64,000 nt of DNA from Grifola frondosa (lineage: Eukaryota; Basidiomycota; Agaricomycetes; Polyporales; Grifolaceae), in the NCBI GenBank assembly GCA_001683735.1, contig LUGG01000015.1, positions 620,001 through 684,000 of the forward strand, in the 5' to 3' direction. The position numbers and the translations under genes are program-made. The notes under the pieces were generated by a model. It did not search any database and was not told where the DNA came from. It was given only the letters and a program-made list of their open reading frames with translations. Shown here piece by piece: positions 48,401-56,989 of the stretch. Numbering within the stretch: position 1 is the first letter of the stretch; every line of letters starts with the position of its first letter.

Positions 48401-49058
48401 TAAATCATTCTTGTTTAGGACACGTGTACGTGAAGCAACAAGTCAGCGGACAAAACTTCGGTCATTCGATGAGGTTCACATCGTTCAAAATGAGGTCACC
48501 GTGCAATCCCGTATATATCACCATGCCCGCCGGTCCCTTCTATCATTATATCCTTCTGATCCCGATATACCGAATGCCGAGCGGCACGACGCTCGGCAAC
48601 TCATTCTCTCGCGGTACAAAGTATTGTCACCGGAGGATTTGAAAGTCGGTACGGCACTCGTTGAGGCACACACCCGGGGCTTGAGGAATAAACCATTGCC
48701 GTGGTTCTGGACACTCGACTTGGCCGGCGATAGCAACGGTGTTGCATGGATGAGGGAATGTGAGTGATCAGGCATTTGTCAGTATTGTTTTTAACGATAA
48801 ACAGTTCACCGCGTCAACTGGCTTCGAGCGAAAGCACGTGCCGATCGGTGGAGGGAGGAGCTTGTTATTGTGAGGTGTGAAATGGATTGGACCATCCGAT
48901 ATTTCCGACGATATCAAGAGATATGGAAAACCAGGGCCGGTAAAGCTTTGAATGCCGGTCATCGGTGTTATGCGGCAAAACAAGCAGGAATGTGGAAATC
49001 GTTTGCAGATACCGCAGCGGCAACCTTCGGTGATCTCAATGCCTCGCGGGTTTCTTAG
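45468..49058 (+). CDS. KDZ transposase with CxC2 cysteine cluster
   Basis: Start ATG at 45468. Exon 1 is 45468-45704, and exon 2 begins 45763 (SQNDFMREWLPRKAEFLHRI). The CxC2-type cluster follows: CAGCK ... CLEC ... CLDCTRVKH ... FHRVE (about 45,855-45,980). Transposase motifs: CPQPGVNLP, MDGNF with the first Asp at 46,736, DGEGFMV, a CNDHAAVNQANA stretch, TGIGAAACARHGCFVPHSVV, DFQKGER, YDIMCQY (about 47,195), GIGLFHVHGHQDQCFARYSP, GEIIETLWAPLNHISGSTRG, IDDHMNDSNWKKL. A long C-terminal helical region ends at 49,058. Two frame changes lie in homopolymers (AAAAA 46,522-46,526; TTT 47,238-47,240). The motifs are complete, so it may well be active if these are assembly errors. Confidence 0.88.
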
Positions 49059-49687
49059 GTGGGGATTCTATCTGGTAGTATATAAATAGTCAAGGATCAT
49101 GTGTACGTTGATGGACTGAACGGCACTTGACAGCTTCGGGATGCTTCCATAATTTGCAATTTCTTGTCTTCTTAGAAGAGAAGTGAGGAGGTCTTCTCAA
49201 ATATCAGACAGATAACAACTCATGACCAGGAAACCACACGGTCCTCGGTAATCTGGATGGTCCCGCACATGTGCGGTATATTCAATGACATGGTTCTTTA
49301 GTTCACGGTATATTCTGTCGGTGACTTCTTCTGGTTCTGCTGACAGTTCTCGGGCATGCCGGTAAAGCTTGTGTGACACATTATGAACCTAATATATCGC
49401 ACCATCGTCCCTGTTGCGATAATCCGCTTAGATACTATTTTTACAATCCTGTATGATCTCAGTAAATCTGACCACGTGGCAGGGATATATTGTCCAGTAT
49501 CATTACCGATATGATTATCTGCAGATTAGCATTCATCTATTCAAATCTGCCCCATTGTACCTGGTCACACGGACCCTGGAGACCTCTTCATCTTAGAATT
49601 CTATACAGTTTGAAAATGCCTCCCAAATATTATGTCGCTTCAGTTAAATAGACCTGACACCAGATCGATCCAACCAGCATCTTTACC
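49059..49687. other. Intergenic; weak minus-strand ORF at 49,197-49,379
   Basis: The minus frame 49,379-49,197 (HKLYRHARELSAEPEEVTDR) is protein-like but only 60 codons with no partner exon found. Otherwise no gene is seen. The CCGG wording is thin here compared with the coding parts of the element. Confidence 0.3.
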
Positions 49688-50550
49688 ATGGAATCTCCCA
49701 CCCACTTCAACTGTGACCCCCGCGATTTTCACGTCAACGCTCACATTTTTGCCGCGCTGGCGCAGCACTTCGCATGCGGCCCCTCCTGCATATGCCGTGA
49801 GTGTGTACCGTCGGCAATATGTTCGCTAATGGTTTTTCTAGGCACGGTCCATATGCCGAGTGGTTTCTAGACCTGCCGACTGCCGAAGAGCAGCTCAAGG
49901 CCAATAAGATGGAGTCTGACGTGATGAACACCGCGGTTGACATGCTCAAGCGCTCCTCGGCAATGCGTGAGGTCGCCGCCTCCATTACCGCGGATGGGCA
50001 GATTCCGCCGCACCTTACCGCGCCGTTCGACACATACATTGCTTTTGTGACCGCGGTCGCATTCACGCGGGTCATGCAGGTGAGTCGTCGTTTACCGGCG
50101 GTAAATCCATTTGAACATTGATTTGCAGACTTCACCGGACGTAGCGGACGTCTTCACATTCCCTGTCCACTCCCTCCCCGGCATCCGCGCCGCGCAAAGG
50201 CCGTTCACCCCTCGCCCTGGGCGCCGCACTCCACCCGGCTCGCCGGGCAGGTCCTCCCCAGTCGGAGAACTTGAGGAAGAAGGCCATTCTACGACATCAC
50301 GAAGCGGCACGCCGGGGCCGTCCTCCAGCCTGATCGCAACATGGCACCTGGCACACCGCGTGCCGTGCAGCCGACCACACCGAGTGCCGTCGGCAATCAC
50401 TCTGGCGGTTCATCCGCCCTTTTCTTCGACCCCCCTCCGCGGCACTCCCCTCCACACCCACGGCGTTCATGCGCAAATTGGTCGAGCATCCCGGCAGTGA
50501 GGCGGGATCGTCACCGACCGGCAATCGTGGCCCTCGTTGAAGGTAGTTGA
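49688..50550 (+). CDS. Element gene 5, unrecognised
   Basis: A first exon from about 49,688 (CDPRDFHVNAHIFAALAQHF) and a 45-bp intron (49,799-49,843 region) lead to HGPYAEWFLDLPTAEEQLKA, SDVMNTAVDMLKRSSAMREV, PPHLTAPFDTYIAFVTAVAF. A second intron (donor near 50,080, acceptor near 50,128) leads to TSPDVADVFTFPVHSLPGIR and a Pro/Arg/Ser-rich tail to about 50,550. The reading frame over the first intron is not consistent without a one-base change in the CCCC run near 49,782. No known domain. It is the last gene before the right terminus. Confidence 0.5.
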
Positions 50551-50614
50551 GGGATGTAGGATTTTGCGGGTGTACGATTACCGATGTATCGCGCTGCAGT
50601 TGTATCAATGGATA

Positions 50615-51330
50615 TTGTTTGTTTGTTGTTTCATTTTGGAATCCTCAAATGACCGATTGAACACCACAACATAACGGCATACATACCGTACGGTTCATTG
50701 AATATCGATACCGAGCGGTTAAGGACAAAAAGTCGGACAGCTCACGTTTACCGCTTCGGTAATAGTTCAATACATTTGATGTTTACCTCAGGGATGTTCC
50801 AACCGGCAATGTTATTTGCTCCGGTAATTATACCGGTCACGTCAAATCTCAAAGGCCGCATTCACAATGCCGTTATCGAAAGTCGTCAATTGCTATGCTC
50901 ATAATATAATCATGAACAGGTGTGCTTCTCTTATCAAACATTCACATACACTGCTGATGGCATAAACTAAACATTGTTGTTTGTTGTTTCATATGCCCAA
51001 CCGATAGAACACCGCAATATCTTGGCATCGGTACCGTACGGTGCATTGGATGCGGACACCAAGCGGTTAACTCAACGCGCAGAGATAGTCAAGAAACGCC
51101 CCTGTTTACTGATTATGTAATAGTAGTCTTCAATAGATGTCATGTTTATCTGTGACATTCAGGCCGATAATGGTATTTGCGATGGCAGTTTGTGTGGAAA
51201 TGTGAAAAGCCCAGATTGGAAATGCCGTTACCAGACGTGGTATGAATTACAGATGTGATACCGAGAGATAATACCGGGGCGGCATTTGGAGCTCAAATGC
51301 CGCACCTATTGGAATTGCCGTTTCATCTGG
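50615..51330. repeat. Two tandem subterminal repeats, period about 349 bp
   Basis: Shared landmarks at matching offsets: TTGTTTGTTGTTTCAT (50,620 and 50,972 regions), GAACACC (50,659 and 51,008), ACCGTACGG, CATTG(A/G)AT, and GCGGTTAA. The units are diverged. They lie between the last gene and the right terminus of the KDZ element, where transposase-binding subterminal repeats would be expected (inference). Confidence 0.6.
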
Positions 51331-51599
51331 TCACTGGACAACAATAACCTTTTTATTTGCTTTACTATGCCGGTAGGTATACGTGGGTGTGATTCCCGCA
51401 TTTGATGTTCACCGACGGCACAATTCATTGGCCGCAAGACATGTGCTCAGAAACTCGGCCGGACTGTGGTTACAGAATGCCGGCCGGGCTGATAATACGG
51501 AGAAATTGAGAATACCGGGCCGGGCTGGTTCGTCTGTGGTAACAGAAAAAGCCGGTGACCGGCTGACTGTTACCAACAGAAATGCCGGACTGAAAGGTG

Positions 51600-51607
51600 T
51601 GTTTCTC
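51600..51607. repeat. Right target-site duplication of the KDZ element
   Basis: TGTTTCTC directly after the element end (…GGACTGAAAGG). It matches 34,791-34,799 except for one T in the run. Confidence 0.6.
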
Positions 51608-52420
51608 GAGTGCGGCTAGTTCGTTTTCTTTCTCCACACGCAATTTCTCGATCTGTCGCCTCTCCATTGCTACCTGCTCGTCCTGCTGTGCCTAGGGTCC
51701 ACTCTCAGTAGTGGGCATGAACAGATCTGCAAAGCGACATACCATGGCTTTTGCAACGGCTTGTTGCAGTTCTGCATTCATTTGTGCAGCGTACCCTTCT
51801 GCTTGCATGCGGAACTGCTCATCCCTTTGAAGCAGAGTTTCTTCCATTGCCTGTATTCGTTGTTGGCTTCTGGCCAACGCATCAGCTTGCTGGGCAATCG
51901 TTTGCTGTTGTTGAATCATCACGTCTGTTGTATGCGTCGCCATCATCTGTATTGCGTGTCAGGCATTCTTCCTCGTCGGGCATGTCGCTCACCGATTTGC
52001 TCAGTCTTTCTGTCAATCTGCGGATTCTCGCCCGATGCTGGCGTGTTTGCAACTGCATCTTGATACGCAAGTCAGAAGAACGATCGACTTCCACGATGCG
52101 ACGTTTCTGCTAAAAATTTAAAAAAAAAACACATCTATATTAGCTGAAGGATGTCGTCTGGACAACTCACCTCCGATTGAGGGTGCAGCTGCATCGGAGT
52201 ATGCTCCCTGGTAATGGCCGGCTCCTCCATTTCAACGTGTCCCACGGCGTCGCCGTGGCTGGCATCTGGATCTGGATTTTCGCCAGTGAGTGAAGAAGTC
52301 AATACAAGTGACGGGCGACCCACATGTATGTGGTTCTTCGATCGGCGGAGGAGTGTTGTCTTGCATGGACACTTCGACGTCTTCCCAATCCAATTCATCC
52401 ATAGTGGTGACGCCTTCGTC
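51600..52420 (-). CDS. 5' half of the coiled-coil gene split by the KDZ element
   Basis: Start near 52,408-52,420 (MSDEGVTTMDELDWEDVEVS). After an intron comes VEMEEPAITREHTPMQLHPQ; a T-rich intron (about 52,170-52,108) leads to DRSSDLRIKMQLQTRQHRAR, PDEEECL, then a Gln-rich coiled coil (IQQQQTIAQQADALARSQQR, QAMEETLLQRDEQFRMQAEG). A 51-bp intron (GTATGT...CCTAG) then leads to AQQDEQVAMERRQIEKLRVE and ENELAALEK, where the element interrupts it at 51,600. The continuation lies at 34,799 and below. Loss of the C-terminal half makes this allele non-functional. Confidence 0.6.
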
Positions 52421-52489
52421 CGACATCTTCAAGATGTGGCATCGGTATCGTTCTCTTCGCTCTTTAATGACTGCTGGTGCTCTATTGTG

Positions 52490-52740
52490 GAGCAGGCCGC
52501 CCTAATTGTATCGCCTACCTTGCAACGGACGGGCGCTCATTCAGATGCGTTTCTTGACGCCCCGTACGTTGTTGCATTTATTTTATTGTGGAACACGGCC
52601 TAATTGTATCGCGAGCTTTGCAACGGCGTTGTTCTGCTCAGCGCCTTTCGGCGCTGTCTTATTGTGCTGTCACCTCCCATTGTGTTATTTGATCTATATA
52701 GCTCGATCATACCGTTACGGCCTCATCGCATCTCATCGAA
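52490..52740. repeat. Short direct repeats upstream of the 52.7-kb gene
   Basis: CCTAATTGTATCGC followed by CTTTGCAACGG-like text occurs at about 52,501 and 52,601, and again as CCTGATTGTATCGC at about 54,255 next to a satellite fragment. The last copy before the gene is followed by the start codon after about 140 bp. Confidence 0.5.
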
Positions 52741-53527
52741 ATGACCTCGAAACCAGTTGATCCGTATTTTGATCCAGGCGCCCCGCCTCCCCCTATCCCT
52801 CTACTTACTTCGCAGACCGACCTCTATTCCACTGTTCATCAAACTTCCCTGCTGGCAGAGGAAGAACTTTTGCCCGCCGACGATAGTACTTCTCGTCGCC
52901 GGTCTTACCATCGCTCTGCAGTACATTTTCCTTATAAGAAGCCGGACAAGCTCAAATTTCCAAGCAAGACCAAGAATGGTTCCATCCCCGCTGACGTCGC
53001 CTCAGAATCAAGCGCGACCTCTGATACTTCACCCGAGTCGAGTTCTGATGAGTCACAAAGCTCGGAGTCGGAAGAGGACCAAATTCGTAAACCCGATGGC
53101 GAAGCGGGACGGCCTCGCTCCGGAGGATACAATTTGGAGTCCGAATTAAAATGGCATCCCTCGGACTTCAAAAAATTAAAGGTACAGTCCATCTATCAAA
53201 AGCCGTGGAATAGGTGACTAATCCTCCGTAGAAATATGTGCACGCGTTGATTAAGGAGCATCTCGATCTGTCTCGAAGTTTCTCTTCGCAAGACAGAGCC
53301 GCCTTACGGGTCGTTCGTGTGGAGGTAAGCCACCACTTGAACTCATCTGAAGCAGTTATGTAATGTCTTACTAGGCAAGGGGACAATTTCCGGAACTCGC
53401 TTCCTATAATCATTGCTGGCCGGTGATGGATATTATTAAACTACGGTTGAAGTATACGTCGTCACGGGAGAGACAGAAAGTGCAATCGCGGAAGGGGAAG
53501 GGGAAGGGGATCAGCCAGACCGAGTAG
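52741..53527 (+). CDS. Conserved basidiomycete hypothetical protein (228 aa, three exons)
   Basis: Exons 52741-53181, 53232-53324 and 53375-53527 give 229 codons including the stop, all phase 0 with GT-AG introns of about 50 bp. The N-terminal 140 residues are disordered, Pro- and Ser-rich with an acidic Ser cluster. The C-terminal part is helical (KYVHALIKEHLDLSRSFSSQ, ELASYNHCWPVMDIIKLRLK) and ends in a Lys/Gly-rich basic tail. I recognise the layout as a recurrent mushroom-fungus family of unknown function, often near transposons. The structure is fully intact. Confidence 0.75.
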
Positions 53528-53589
53528 TGGACTGTTATTCCCGTTGGAATGATTCTCGCTCTCGTTCTCGATGTACTACCCTAATGTAT

Positions 53590-53945
53590 TCACTGCGGTC
53601 CCCCAGTAGCTCGGATTGAGTTTCTCGCAATGTCGTCAATCAGCAGAAAATAAAACGACTGGGTACCGGGACGATCCTGAGGATATACTTTAATGATCTG
53701 GGCCACGCGTCGCATGCCTCCAGCGAATCTGCTGTGTTTTTGGACGGATACATGGCAATTTGGTGCCAACACGATATTCATATGTACATATATACTTTGA
53801 ACCGGTCAGAACGGCTAGTCTATGCGACAACGAATCGTACAGCCCACTCGACAAGATCACGGACACTGGATACTACGGTATGTTTCGTTGTAACGTTCAG
53901 GATATTCAGGATGCGTTCTTTGAGTTGGTGAGATCCATTAGTATG
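53590..53945 (+). pseudogene. Fragment of a WD40-TM gene
   Basis: IWATRRMPPANLLCFWT at about 53,695-53,745 duplicates the segment IWATRRTPPAHLLCFGT of the intact gene at 55,530-55,580, with text of the next exon after it. The remainder of the gene is absent. A satellite fragment follows at 53,990. Confidence 0.55.
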
Positions 53946-53989
53946 CTACCTTAGGGAAGAAATTTTGATGTACCTGCACGAACATCTGA

Positions 53990-54245
53990 TGCAGCTCTTC
54001 ACAGGGTCTGGACCCCGAGGGAAGGAAGGAGCGAGCGGTCGCACGGGCGAGACGACGAGCACGCGTGGGACAACGGGAGACGACGAGGAGAAGGGTTTCA
54101 GCGACGAGCAAGTGTACCTGGTGAGGTTTGTACCTCAAGCCAGTCAGGAGACGACGGGAAGGGACGAAGAGGCGGAAGGCGACGAGGACGAGAAGAACGC
54201 GTCTGGCGAGGTTTGTACCTCAAGCCAAGCGGGAGATGACGGGTA
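53990..54245. repeat. Satellite fragment B
   Basis: Two GAGGTTTGTACCTC palindromes (about 54,123 and 54,210) in the same GA-rich context (AGACGACGAGGAGAAGGG, AGCGACGAGCAAGTGTACCT) as arrays at 31.2-33.0 and 57-59.2 kb. Short and one-sided. Confidence 0.7.
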
Positions 54246-54418
54246 GGGACACGGCCTGATTGTATCGCGAGCTTTGCAACGGACTAGTTCTGCTCAGCGC
54301 CTTTCGTCATCTTGCTACCCTAATTAGTGGTCCCCCAGTAGCTCGAATTGAATGAATCATAAATTGGATACGCATGTACAACAAATACTCGACTGGGGGA
54401 AGGTATACAGATGCAACT

Positions 54419-54901
54419 TCAACACAACTTGATGAACGATAAATGAGTAGGAAGAGCCCCTCGCTTTCGACACTGGACCCTAGGTGTAAACCTAATAATC
54501 ATTTGAGCAGAGTGCAACATGGCTACAAAAACTACTAACCTACGCACAAGGAAATCCGCTATAATTCTATCACCGCCCCGCATATGTATAAACTCCTTTC
54601 GAATTCCAATCCTCATGACTACGAGATCGCCCCGAAAATTAGAAATGGCTGGCGACCGCAAGCCGCGTAAGGACTGATTGTATTCGAGATGACAGTGTCG
54701 CTTGAAGAATACACGAAAACGGAATAAACGGCGGCCCTCTCTCACATCGACCACACAATCGTGAATGTACGGCTGTACGAGAGTGTCATCAAAGACACTC
54801 TCTACGACTGGATATCGGGACGATCCTGAACATCGTGTGAATATCTCTACTTGAGCGGGCCTGGCTTTTTTCGTAGAATACAATCGACTCCTCAGATGCA
54901 T
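54419..54901 (-). CDS. Conserved basidiomycete hypothetical protein (160 aa)
   Basis: A single open frame with QPYIHDCVVDVREGRRLFRF, RVFFKRHCHLEYNQSLRGLR, GDLVVMRIGIRKEFIHMRGG and DRIIADFLVRRLVVFVAML. The pattern (hydrophobic strand, phenylalanine-rich strand, GDxVVMRIG, MRGGD, long helix) matches a small multicopy family I know only as hypothetical in mushroom genomes. It may begin upstream of 54,901 with another exon. It lies between the satellite fragment and the WD40-TM gene. Confidence 0.6.
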   Translation of the reverse strand: MHLRSRLYSTKKARPAQVEIFTRCSGSSRYPVVESVFDDTLVQPYIHDCVVDVREGRRLFRFRVFFKRHCHLEYNQSLRGLRSPAISNFRGDLVVMRIGIRKEFIHMRGGDRIIADFLVRRLVVFVAMLHSAQMIIRFTPRVQCRKRGALPTHLSFIKLC

Positions 54902-55253
54902 TCCGGACGTCTGTACTTTGACTCAGAATTAGAGACACGTAGGTCAACGTAATATCTCACCTCATGTCCAGGGAAGATGTACGTCCGACTGTTGACCATA
55001 GCATAGACGGGATGACGAGGGATGTGGGGTGTTTGATGATTGGAGACGATGCTAAGTTCGGATTATTACTCTACAGCGACAATTGTCTGTGGTAAACAAT
55101 ATGCGGACGATTTTACAAAAAGGCGAGCGTAACCTTGTAACGATGGATAGCGACGATATTGTTGTAGGGATTCTGACCGACGCTAAGCCTAAACGAGTAC
55201 AATAATTAGTATAATTCCTTAAAAGAACCTCCGAAGAGCCAACCCTATCAACG
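54902..55253. other. Intergenic between divergent genes
   Basis: No coding frame of note. It presumably contains the promoter of the WD40-TM gene. Confidence 0.4.
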
Positions 55254-56801
55254 ATGTATTTACCAATCTTGAACCGATCCTGGCATTCCACGAATCGCTA
55301 TTCATTTGCTGGGCGAATGAAAGGTCACACCGACGCCATCCACTGTGCGGCCTTCTCACCCGACGGCACAATCCTCGCCAGTGGAGGTACGTTGTACTTT
55401 ATTTTTTGAGCACATGAAACCTATAATTCCACAGGATCCGACGGAATGAAACTGTGGGATGTCCACACCCAAGATCAGCTCGTAATCCCCCAACCGATTC
55501 AAGGTATGCGCGGACCCGTGAGCTGCATGATCTGGGCCACGCGTCGCACGCCTCCAGCACATCTGCTGTGTTTCGGGACTGGATTAGGATACATGGTAAT
55601 TTGGTGCCAACGTTTGCAACCTGTGAGTTCTATCGCTCAGAAGATGAGCCGGACTGATCGTAACGCAGGATACATTCGAGGAAAAATTCTCGCGCAGATT
55701 GGGCACCGGCTGTGAAATAACGTGTGTGGCATGGGATGCTTCGGACGAAACAACTACCCGTGTCGCGATCGGGACAAGGGATCGATTTGTCCAAGTCTGG
55801 ACGATCGATTCACCAGCACAACCGCACTCGGTCTTTTCGATTCAACTTAATCCTTCCGTACCAAGAGCGATCGCTTTCGTCGACAACGCCGCGCGTGACA
55901 TCTACGTTTTTGGCCTGTACAACGGACACATCCACATTCTCAGAGGTGACAATGGCCATATACAGTCTACAGCGGAAACGGGAGGTTACATGTAGGCACC
56001 ATCATCTTGGCCAGGCGTCATTAGACTGATAATAACCAGCGCCAGCGCCATGGTATCGAACAAACGAAAGCAATTCGTTATGGATAATGCCGTGGACGGG
56101 TTTGAACTGCGCGAAATCGAGACCGGAAACTACATCCGGACGTATCCCACTGGCGTACCGATTAAAATTGTTCCAAAGCAGGTAGCCTTCGGGGAAGAAT
56201 GTAAGATAGTTTGTCGGCGGTAGCGACCATGGCGCAGTGTATGTTTTCGACAGGCGAACGGGCTCACCGCTTGAGGTTCTGCGACATGCAGAGCACGGAT
56301 TGGTTCAGACCGTTGCAGTAAGTAACGTCAGTCACTACAACGACATATGGCTAACCAGGCGAAGACTTACGAGGGAGAGCACGCTAGCACGATAGCGGGG
56401 GCATCATCCAGCAATTGCGGGGACATATCCATTTCCCTGTGGATTCGGAAGAATAAGACCGCGGACAGGCTGAAGAAACGAGGAAAGACTTTGACCCCAA
56501 ATCTACTGACCTACGTTGCGATCAATATCCTCATGCTGACAGCGATTATTACATTGACCGTTCAAAACTTGCAATATGCTCAGGTAAGCGACGAGTGATA
56601 TCAGGTATGACGCCTGACCCAGACTCACCATAGCAGGAAACATTGCTTGAACAAGTCCGGAGTCGCCTCGCCTTCAGCAGCTCAGGAGGACCTCGGCACT
56701 TTTTCGACATTTTCATGAAAGCCGGACCTGAAGCTGCAGTGCATGGCCACAAGGCAAAGCGAAACGAGAGGGAGATGCAGAAGCTCGAGGCGGAGACCTG
56801 A
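55254..56801 (+). CDS. WD40-repeat protein with C-terminal transmembrane helix
   Basis: Exons 55254-55386, 55435-55622, 55669-55991, 56041-56317, 56359-56583 and 56634-56801. All introns are GT-AG, 41-50 bp. WD40 blades show KGHTDAIHCAAFSPDGTILA then SDGMKLWDV, ITCVAWDAS...RDRFVQVWTI, FGLYNGHIHILRG, and DHGAVYVFDRRTG. The C-terminus has SISLWIRKNK, then a single membrane helix LLTYVAINILMLTAIITLTV, then a charged tail ending KRNEREMQKLEAET. WD40 propellers are interaction scaffolds; this TM-tailed form is a multicopy family in mushroom fungi. One frame break in TTT at 56,210-56,212 gives an in-frame stop; one base fewer restores the GGSDHG blade, so it is probably an assembly error. Confidence 0.8.
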
Positions 56802-56989
56802 GATCGATGATGGAGCGTCGATGTAGCACACAAAGAAGCACGAAACAATTCTACAATATCTTGAATTTCGACGATCAAAGATCATGACAGTCTCACGCAC
56901 GATGGTATAAGCAAGGGCACTGCGAGGGTGTGCCTCAACAAGTTACAACGTGCGAGACGGAGAGCAATGATGAGACCAAGAGACGCGAT

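Larger units (their letters stand above)
34800..51599. mobile_element. KDZ-family DNA transposon with TET/JBP dioxygenase cargo, 16.8 kb
   Basis: The boundaries come from an 8/9-bp direct repeat and from degenerate inverted termini: left CCATTCAGTC ... CAGCCGGTGAC ... TTGTCACAG, right (reverse complement) CTTTCAGTC ... CAGCCGGTCAC ... TTACCACAG. Sequence inside is full of CCGGC, CCGCGG, TACCGG and CGGTAA words that are rare outside, which independently marks the edges. Genes: minus 35.2-35.9, minus 36.2-38.7, plus 39.0-40.6, minus 40.8-43.5 (HMG-like), TET/JBP plus 44.0-45.4, KDZ transposase plus 45.5-49.1, plus 49.7-50.5. The pairing of KDZ transposases with TET/JBP genes in basidiomycetes is established. 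The exact gene set of this element is read from sequence. Confidence 0.85.
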
